DNA of 11,899 nt from K23-9 sp964460665 (lineage in GTDB: Bacteria; Planctomycetota; Planctomycetia; Pirellulales; Pirellulaceae). The position numbers and the translations under genes were made by a program. Position 1 is the first letter of the stretch. Each line of letters opens with the position of its first letter. The DNA is taken from the NCBI GenBank assembly GCA_964460665.1, contig CAYWSL010000186.1, positions 1-11,899 on the forward strand, in the 5' to 3' direction. This document shows, one piece after another, positions 6,318-11,899 of this stretch. A model generated the notes under the pieces. It saw only the letters and a list, made by a program, of their open reading frames with translations. It was not told where the DNA came from and ran no database searches.

Positions 6318-6350
6318 GCAGCGCATCCCTTCGAGATGCCTGCGGCTTCT
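6316..6350. terminator. Bidirectional intrinsic terminator between convergent genes
   Basis: CCGCAG (6316-6321) pairs with CTGCGG (6340-6345), and GCATC (6323-6327) with GATGC (6335-6339), giving an 11-bp stem with one bulged C and a seven-base loop. On the + strand it is followed by CTTCTTT. On the - strand it is followed by CCAATTTTTGG. It lies 33 bases after the + gene's stop and five bases beyond the - strand permease stop, so it suits both. Confidence 0.7.
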
Positions 6351-7478
6351 TTATCCTTCGCGGAACGCTTCGGTCGGCAGCATCTTGGACGCTCGCCAAG
6401 CTGGCAGCAGCGCTCCCAAGATGCCGATCACCAGGCCGATCAACGCGCCTTGGATCAAAACCGACGTATCGATCGATGGCGTAAGAATGCCGCGCGTCGC
6501 ACTGCTTTGGCTAAGCAACTTAGTCAACAGCATCGCCAGCACACTGCCGACAGCGCTGGCAGCGATCGCTAGCACGACTGACTCCAAGCAGATCATCGAC
6601 ACGACGCGTCGACGCGGCCAGCCCATCGCGCGAAGGATGCCGATCTCGCGAGTCCTTTCCAGTACGCTGGTCATCATCGTGTTCAACGTTCCGATCGCGC
6701 CGATCACCAACGCAATCATGGACGTCATCCAAGCCATCGCAGAGGCAAGTTGCATCCTGGTATCGGTTTCGACAAAGTCGTCGGTCGTGAGTGCGTGCAA
6801 CTTGGCATCCAGCGCCGCGATGCGATCGACCGCTGCACGTGCTTGGTCGGCACCAACCGGCTTTTTCAGAACAACATTGATGTATGTCGCTTGCCCGTCA
6901 CGGTCTGTTAGCGATTGCAGTTCGCGGAGTGGGAAGATCATCGATCCGTTTTCCCAAGTGCTTTGGCTTTCAAAAACACCGGCAATCAAATACGGTTCCT
7001 CGAAGATCGAAACACTATCCCCCGCTTTCGCGCCGACACGCTGGGCCAGATTCAAACCCAGTAAGACGCGTTTTGTTTTGGTTGCATCAAATTCGATCTG
7101 CGACTGCATCTTGTAGTCATCCAGCAGCCAAGATCCGTCGGCGATCCCCATGGCTGGCACGCCGTAGATTTCGTTTTCTTCCAGCGACATCGTTTCCAGT
7201 AATACACTGGCTGCTTGTGTCACACCGGGCAGTTCAGCAATCTGCGCCGTAAAGGTTTCGTCGATCGAACTGCTAAGTCGGTCCGCCGTTCCCTGCCGTG
7301 AAACGACGACATCTACCGAGTGTGATTCGTACACGTCGGCAAACGATTTTGTGAACCCCTTGGCGATCCCCAGAAGTGAAACGACTGCGGCGATCGCAGT
7401 GGCAAACGCCAGCAGCGTCAAAGCCGTGCGCATCGGACGCCGAGTCAGGTTTTTGAAAATCAACGATAGAAAACGCAT
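6351..7478 (-). CDS. MacB/FtsX-type ABC transporter permease
   Basis: A 375-residue protein from ATG 7478, preceded by AAGGAAG. The in-frame GTG at 7508 lacks such a site. Layout is that of the MacB/LolC/FtsX superfamily: one membrane helix near the N-terminus (about 20-40), a large extracytoplasmic domain (about 45-245, MacB-like periplasmic core), then three helices (about 250-270, 293-320, 340-362). After the second helix comes ERTREIGILRAMGW (274-287), the coupling-helix motif contacting the ATPase. The end, LPAWRASKMLPTEAFREG, is also typical. Such permeases work with a LolD/MacB-like ATPase in mechanotransmission or export of lipoproteins, peptides or drugs. No ATPase or membrane-fusion gene is present within the window, so the substrate cannot be inferred. 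The gene ends at a strong bidirectional terminator and follows the secreted-protein gene by 136 bases. Confidence 0.88.
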   Translation of the reverse strand: MRFLSLIFKNLTRRPMRTALTLLAFATAIAAVVSLLGIAKGFTKSFADVYESHSVDVVVSRQGTADRLSSSIDETFTAQIAELPGVTQAASVLLETMSLEENEIYGVPAMGIADGSWLLDDYKMQSQIEFDATKTKRVLLGLNLAQRVGAKAGDSVSIFEEPYLIAGVFESQSTWENGSMIFPLRELQSLTDRDGQATYINVVLKKPVGADQARAAVDRIAALDAKLHALTTDDFVETDTRMQLASAMAWMTSMIALVIGAIGTLNTMMTSVLERTREIGILRAMGWPRRRVVSMICLESVVLAIAASAVGSVLAMLLTKLLSQSSATRGILTPSIDTSVLIQGALIGLVIGILGALLPAWRASKMLPTEAFREG

Positions 7479-7614
7479 GCATGCTTCCTTGTGCTTTGGT
7501 ATCCGCACAGCCTAGCGTCTGAGCTTGACCGCCAATAGTCTGCGTTGAATCAATTCCCGCCAGAAGTGTTTTGGGGTGAAGAGTTGCGGAGGGAAGAGTT
7601 GCGGAGGGAAAGGG
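7479..7614 (-). other. Intergenic region upstream of the permease
   Basis: 136 bases between the stop of the secreted-protein gene and the permease start. It contains the 15-bp tandem repeat (7578-7607) and, next to the permease start, the AAGGAAG ribosome-binding site. A weak TTGGCG-N15-TAGGCT pair is visible on the - strand but has short spacing, so I do not call it a promoter. Confidence 0.5.
7578..7607. repeat. Two perfect tandem copies of a 15-bp unit (GAAGAGTTGCGGAGG)
   Basis: Copies at 7578-7592 and 7593-7607 are identical and directly adjacent, followed by GAAAGGG that begins a degenerate third copy. They lie eight bases beyond the stop codon of the - strand secreted-protein gene, in its 3' untranslated region. 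Such short intergenic duplications may belong to a dispersed repeat family. Confidence 0.85.
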
Positions 7615-8487
7615 CTACTTCAGCTTGCGGCGAAAGCTGCGTGCGGCTTCCTGGATCATCAACGGCAGCTTGCTGCGTAGCAAATTGCTGCCACCAAACC
7701 AGGCAGCAGGCTCGTGCAGGATCACGCGTGCTTCTACCAAGCACGCGTCAGGAATTTCCGTCAGCCGGGAGATGCGAATATAACCCGCTGCGCCATCGTA
7801 AGCTTGCAAGTATGGCTGCGCACCTTGGTTGATCACTGACCATGTGTTGCTGATCGTTCCATTGCCGTTGAAACGCGGGTCCAAATAGAACTGAATGTCG
7901 ATCGTGTCCTCATCCAGATCCTTTTGTTGAACTTGCAGGACGCCCTGCACCATGACCCGTTTCAGCAATGGTAGTTGAGTGCGTGAATACGAGACGCCTT
8001 CTTGTGGCTTGACTCCAAACCGGGCTAAGTCAGCTTCGGCAAGCTTGTTGTCTTGTGCCGTTTGCTCCACGTTGCCGGCATCCGGCGCATCGGATGACGA
8101 ACCGAACAACTGCTTCATGACGTCTTTGTCTTTCAGCGTCTCCAAGCTGGCATGGACGACGAAAGCAACGTGCATCGCGTGTCCCGTTCGGACACCGCGT
8201 GTGTCTTTCAAGAACGTCGTATCGATCGAAACGGGCGCGACAGCAGACTTACGGCTGAACTGCTTCCAACCCGCGCTTCGTGACAACGCCTTCAGCTTGC
8301 TCATTCGCTGCTCGGCCGATAGTCCAGGCTGCATGGTCGGCGGAAGGAAAAGAACGCCATCCAGCCCTGGCATCGCCACACCTGAATCGAAAAGCTTGTC
8401 GGCTATATTTGCATCGTCGGCTTTTGAAATGGCTTGAAACGGAGCGATGAACAAAATGGCAGCGGCGAAAATACAGCAGCGAATCAT
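7615..8487 (-). CDS. Predicted secreted protein of unknown function (290 aa)
   Basis: The start ATG 8487 overlaps the TGA of the upstream large gene in an ATGA, so translation is probably coupled. MIRCCIFAAAILFIAPFQAISKA is a plausible Sec signal peptide with cleavage after SKA (about residue 23). A Cys-Cys pair at 4-5 lies too early and without a lipobox to suggest a lipoprotein. The mature part has no membrane segments. It contains a hydrophobic AMHVAFVVHASLETLKD segment (about 104-120), a Ser/Asp/Ala-rich linker (about 129-145), then strand-rich sequence with QFYLDPRFNGNGTISNTWSVI (about 198-218) and a basic C-terminus. I do not recognise the family. Its operon partner is the solenoid protein, so they may act together in the periplasm or at the cell envelope; that is inference only. 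Confidence 0.8.
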   Translation of the reverse strand: MIRCCIFAAAILFIAPFQAISKADDANIADKLFDSGVAMPGLDGVLFLPPTMQPGLSAEQRMSKLKALSRSAGWKQFSRKSAVAPVSIDTTFLKDTRGVRTGHAMHVAFVVHASLETLKDKDVMKQLFGSSSDAPDAGNVEQTAQDNKLAEADLARFGVKPQEGVSYSRTQLPLLKRVMVQGVLQVQQKDLDEDTIDIQFYLDPRFNGNGTISNTWSVINQGAQPYLQAYDGAAGYIRISRLTEIPDACLVEARVILHEPAAWFGGSNLLRSKLPLMIQEAARSFRRKLK

Positions 8488-11400
8488 GGGTTGGCTTTCG
8501 AAATTTCAGCTAGTTCTTGGAGTCGCGTTTTGATGACCGGCGAATGGGGGAACCGCTTTGACCGATCCAGTAAATAGTCGCGATGGGCACCCAGGATCCG
8601 ATCGGCCAGGTCGACTTGGTCGTGCGAACGAAGCCGCGGGACAAGTGACTTGGCGATCCATTGATTAGCAAAGTTTATCTGTGTCGCCTTTCTCCACAAA
8701 CCCTGCGCGGACACAAAGTCGTTCTGCTCGATTGCCATTTCGGCTTGCGAGATTCTCAAACGTGTTGTCAAGTGAAGCCAAATGTTGGTGTCACTGTAAT
8801 TTTGGTTGATTCGCAAGTGGCTTAGAGCATATTCGGCACGCAGAGGTGCTGCGACCATCGGATCTTGCGTGGCCTCGGCAATCCTATAGACAGCATACTG
8901 GTAATACCGGTTGCTGGCCGGTGCCACCTTATGCAAAACGTCATAGATTCGCAAAGCGTCTTTGGTTAAGCCTTCGTGGTTCAAACCCGCTGCTAGGCCG
9001 GATGCGTTTTGCAATGGCAGCGACGTTAACATCGCTTTCATCATGTACTGATTCGCCGTCGCGCGGTCTTCTGGACTTTCGCTCGCTTGCATCAGGCAAT
9101 GTCCCGCCTTGTACAGGCGAGTTAAGTCGCTTGCGCGACTTTTCCATGCTGCGTGGAATGCGTCGGCCGCTTTTCGATAGTCCTTTTGCGCCAACAATGC
9201 ACGTCCCAGCAGGATCTGATCCGAATGGTCCAATCTGGTTTTCTGCTCCAGCGCGTCTGAAACCTGACGATACAGGCCATATCGAAAACGAGTGACCAGG
9301 GTGCGATCGCTGGCCCTATCGGTCGTGGCGGTTTTTCCCTGTGGAAACGGAGTCAATTCAGCAACCGGAGTTGTCGCTTTCATTGCACCGTGCACACGTT
9401 GAAGTCGACGCAGCGGTGTTTCATCTGGGTAGCGATGCACAAAAGTCGACCACCAAACGTTGGCTTCAGCCCAAGCGTTGGCGTGCTGTGAATGCCGATA
9501 AACACTGGAGAAATACGCAGTGGGCGGGCTGTCGTCTTTTACATCGCTAGCCACAATCTGGAAGCTCTGCTGATAAAAGCCAGCGGTGTACAATTGGATC
9601 GCTAGCGACCTCAAGGGATCGGTTGAATCTGCCTTTGGCAACTGATCACGATTTGCTTTATCGGTCAGTAGCTTGATGACATCTTGGGCTTCTCTGTCAC
9701 GACCGGCGTCGCGAAGACACTTGGCGACCTGCACCATAAAACTACTGGCGATACGACGCTTGCTTGAATTCCCTTTGTCGGCACCGACAATTTCGTCATA
9801 AACAGCCGCGGGGTTATTCGGGTCCCAGCCAATCACGTCCATCGCGCGATCGTAATCCAGTCTCAACCAATGCCAGTAGAACGACCGTCTTGGCAAGCGA
9901 GCATCCAGCAGATCCAACGCTTCGCCTGGTCGCCCAGTGGCCACCAGTGCTTCGGCCGCATGTAGTGTATCAACTGGCGAGTCTTTATGCGAAGCAATCC
10001 ACTGCTTCAATTCTGCAGCGCCTTGGGCATCGTCAACTCCGCACAGTTGGTTCAACGCGATCTTGAACGCAGTCTGTTCGAACCTCCAGTGCTTCGGACT
10101 GATGTCAACGGTCGTCACGGGCGCGGGCAGCTGATTTGTCTTCAATAGCGGAAGACTGCGTAGTGTTTGCCACTGATGCTGGCGCAGTGCATCACACCAC
10201 TGAATCGCAGGATCACCCAAGACGTCTACCGCCGCATCACGCTCCTTCGTTGCACGAGCAAAAAAGTACTGATATCGCTCTGAATCAGATAACTTCGCAG
10301 CAGTCGCCAAGTCATACGTGTCGTCAAACAGGGCGCGGATCAGACAAAATCGAATCAGTCGCTGTTTACCAGCATCGTTATCAATCAACTTTGCCAAATA
10401 CGCTTCAGCGGCATCGTACTTTCCGTGCCGAATCGCCATGGCGTAAAGTCCGCTACTGGACGCAAAGTCCTGAGCAACTCGCGCGGGGGTTGTATCCGCG
10501 TTGGCAGCAAGTTTTTTAAACAGCCAGTCGCCTTTTCCATGTTTGATTGCAGCGTCTTGAAAGATGCTTGAGCGAAGCGAAGTTAATAGCATCGATCGTC
10601 GGCTTGCATCTTGTTCGCTATCAATCAACTCGTCCAGAATTGCAAAGTAGCTTTCGACGTGCTTCAGTTCTACGCAAACAGTCGGTCTTGTTAGCGTTTG
10701 CACGAAACGCCGATTCATCCCCGATACTTTTAAGTCCAGCATCGATAATAAATCCGCTAGTTCGCCCCGCTTTTCAAGCTCGTGAACCACGTTTTCGTTG
10801 GAAGACAATAACTGCAGTATATACGTGTCCGAGCTTGTTTGAGTCATGCGTTTCATGGCGTCTTGAATCGGCTTCAAGCCGTAACCCTGAATCAGCCAAG
10901 CAACAGCCTTGGAGTTAGAAAGCAAATGCATGAGTTGCGAGCGAACTAGATTGTCAGTCGTTTGTTCGATCAGTTTGACCAGAATCCCCGCGTCAACATT
11001 GCGTTTTTGAAGCTCGGTGGCGACCATGTTATTGGCATAGAATCTCCCTCGCATCGACTGTTTTGTCGACTCTGGCAACTGATTGTTATCCACATATTTG
11101 ACCAAGCGATCGAAGTATCCAAGCTGAACCAGACGTTGTAGGATATGCGAGGAATTGGCAAACGAAACCATCCGCAGATCGCTTGGGCGACCGAGCAGTC
11201 GGTCGGCAGCAAGACGAATTTCGTCGTCCGTAAACGCAGCAAGTAATAACGGATTCAACATCGCCGTGTACTGACATTCCTCACGTTTGGCTTCGCCGGT
11301 GACTGCCAGAACTTGGTCAACTAGTTTGCGTTCGTGGCCTTTTAGCTTCAGAGCTCTTAAAGCGTATGAGGATCCCGCAAGTTTCTTCAGCTGATCGGGG

Positions 11401-11899
11401 CTTAACTTCCCCGCTTCCAGTTGACTGGTCACAAGCTTTACAAGTTCTGATTCACCAGCTCGCTTGTAGCTGGTGTAGTCCGTCAGCAGAACGATCGCGA
11501 TATCTATCTTGACTGGTTCCGACTGACGTGCCGCAAGTTTAATCAGGTCGCTTACCGTCTTGTCTTTGTCAGTAGCCCGATGCAGCAACCCAGATTGAAC
11601 CATTCCCACAGTCAGTTTTCCACGCAGGTCATCGTCTTTAATCTTGTCAAGTCGACTGATCAACAAAGCGGGTTGATCCTCTTTTTTCAACCACTTGAAA
11701 AAATGCGCTGTGCTGCAAAAAGATCGAAAGACACTGGTTTGATCGGAGGGTTTTAGCGTCTTGATCGCATCGGCAAACACGCCTAGCCGATCTTGATCCA
11801 AGAAGACTTCTGAATGTGCTGATGCCAGAGAACGAATCGCTGAAACATACTTCGCCTCGGATGCGTTCTTGACGACCCAGTTGATCTTTGCGGCGAAGT
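8484..11899 (-). CDS. Very large alpha-solenoid/TPR-like protein, 5' end outside the window
   Basis: An open frame runs from TGA 8486-8484 to the right edge, at least 1137 residues. An initiation at 11801 would use TTG, yet the frame continues without a stop to the edge and the extra residues (KINWVVKNASEAKYVSAIR) look like the same helical protein, so the N-terminus lies outside. Almost the whole product is predicted helical. The first half consists of irregular helical repeats resembling HEAT-type stacks. From about 9990 downward it becomes TPR-like, with AEALVATGRPGEALDLLDARL (near 9895-9970) and LLGRALLAQKDYRKAADAFHAAW (near 9140-9225). TPR proteins are protein-interaction scaffolds, often secreted or membrane-linked in planctomycetes. 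No catalytic motif or membrane segment is seen. It overlaps the following secreted-protein gene by four bases (ATGA). Signal peptide and true length cannot be judged. Confidence 0.75.
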   Translation of the reverse strand, partial: FAAKINWVVKNASEAKYVSAIRSLASAHSEVFLDQDRLGVFADAIKTLKPSDQTSVFRSFCSTAHFFKWLKKEDQPALLISRLDKIKDDDLRGKLTVGMVQSGLLHRATDKDKTVSDLIKLAARQSEPVKIDIAIVLLTDYTSYKRAGESELVKLVTSQLEAGKLSPDQLKKLAGSSYALRALKLKGHERKLVDQVLAVTGEAKREECQYTAMLNPLLLAAFTDDEIRLAADRLLGRPSDLRMVSFANSSHILQRLVQLGYFDRLVKYVDNNQLPESTKQSMRGRFYANNMVATELQKRNVDAGILVKLIEQTTDNLVRSQLMHLLSNSKAVAWLIQGYGLKPIQDAMKRMTQTSSDTYILQLLSSNENVVHELEKRGELADLLSMLDLKVSGMNRRFVQTLTRPTVCVELKHVESYFAILDELIDSEQDASRRSMLLTSLRSSIFQDAAIKHGKGDWLFKKLAANADTTPARVAQDFASSSGLYAMAIRHGKYDAAEAYLAKLIDNDAGKQRLIRFCLIRALFDDTYDLATAAKLSDSERYQYFFARATKERDAAVDVLGDPAIQWCDALRQHQWQTLRSLPLLKTNQLPAPVTTVDISPKHWRFEQTAFKIALNQLCGVDDAQGAAELKQWIASHKDSPVDTLHAAEALVATGRPGEALDLLDARLPRRSFYWHWLRLDYDRAMDVIGWDPNNPAAVYDEIVGADKGNSSKRRIASSFMVQVAKCLRDAGRDREAQDVIKLLTDKANRDQLPKADSTDPLRSLAIQLYTAGFYQQSFQIVASDVKDDSPPTAYFSSVYRHSQHANAWAEANVWWSTFVHRYPDETPLRRLQRVHGAMKATTPVAELTPFPQGKTATTDRASDRTLVTRFRYGLYRQVSDALEQKTRLDHSDQILLGRALLAQKDYRKAADAFHAAWKSRASDLTRLYKAGHCLMQASESPEDRATANQYMMKAMLTSLPLQNASGLAAGLNHEGLTKDALRIYDVLHKVAPASNRYYQYAVYRIAEATQDPMVAAPLRAEYALSHLRINQNYSDTNIWLHLTTRLRISQAEMAIEQNDFVSAQGLWRKATQINFANQWIAKSLVPRLRSHDQVDLADRILGAHRDYLLDRSKRFPHSPVIKTRLQELAEISKANP

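Noticed and set aside
6289..7116. Long open frame on the + strand (275 codons)
   Set aside because: It is antisense to the well-supported ABC permease, which has clear motifs. It shows no domain of its own.
8846..9295. Open frame of about 149 codons on the + strand within the large gene
   Set aside because: It is antisense to the TPR-like region, with no ribosome-binding site and atypical composition.

Overview
The window most likely comes from a planctomycete of the Pirellulaceae/Rhodopirellula type. The evidence is a DUF1559 pilin-like protein, a family greatly expanded in Planctomycetes, together with large solenoid proteins, moderate GC by eye, and few clear Shine-Dalgarno sites. This placement is inferred from gene content only. 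There are no rRNA or tRNA genes, transposases, integrases or CRISPR arrays.

Bases 1-3944 (+ strand) hold a tightly packed pilus or type II secretion-like operon. It contains the end of one GspF-like inner-membrane protein, a second complete GspF-like protein, three small pseudopilin-like proteins, and a DUF1559 major-pilin-like protein with an Ala/Thr/Lys/Pro-rich tail. Three junctions overlap by one to four bases (TGATG, ATGA, ATGA). A fourth, TAGTG, overlaps by one base. The GspF/GspF junction has a strong AGGGAGG site. The pilin tail is an 18-bp tandem repeat interrupted by a 100-N assembly gap. Comparing the two flanks shows that 100 is not the true gap length.

Bases 4029-5813 hold housekeeping genes: a Dabb-domain protein (+), then acpS and trpS (both -, trpS upstream of acpS). 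A 199-base divergent region (5814-6012) carries a perfect palindrome and leads into a small conserved-looking gene (+, 6013-6282). A long hairpin between convergent genes (about 6303-6350) looks like a bidirectional terminator.

Bases 6351-11899 are all - strand. In transcription order they are a very large alpha-solenoid/TPR-like protein (5' end outside the window), a translationally coupled secreted protein of unknown function, and a MacB/FtsX-type ABC transporter permease with no ATPase gene beside it. A perfect 15-bp tandem duplication lies between the last two.

Nothing here is clearly a new defence or mobile system. The most distinctive element is the F-F-pilin-DUF1559 operon, which gives a DUF1559 protein its own dedicated assembly apparatus. 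The coupled solenoid/secreted-protein pair has no function I can recognise.
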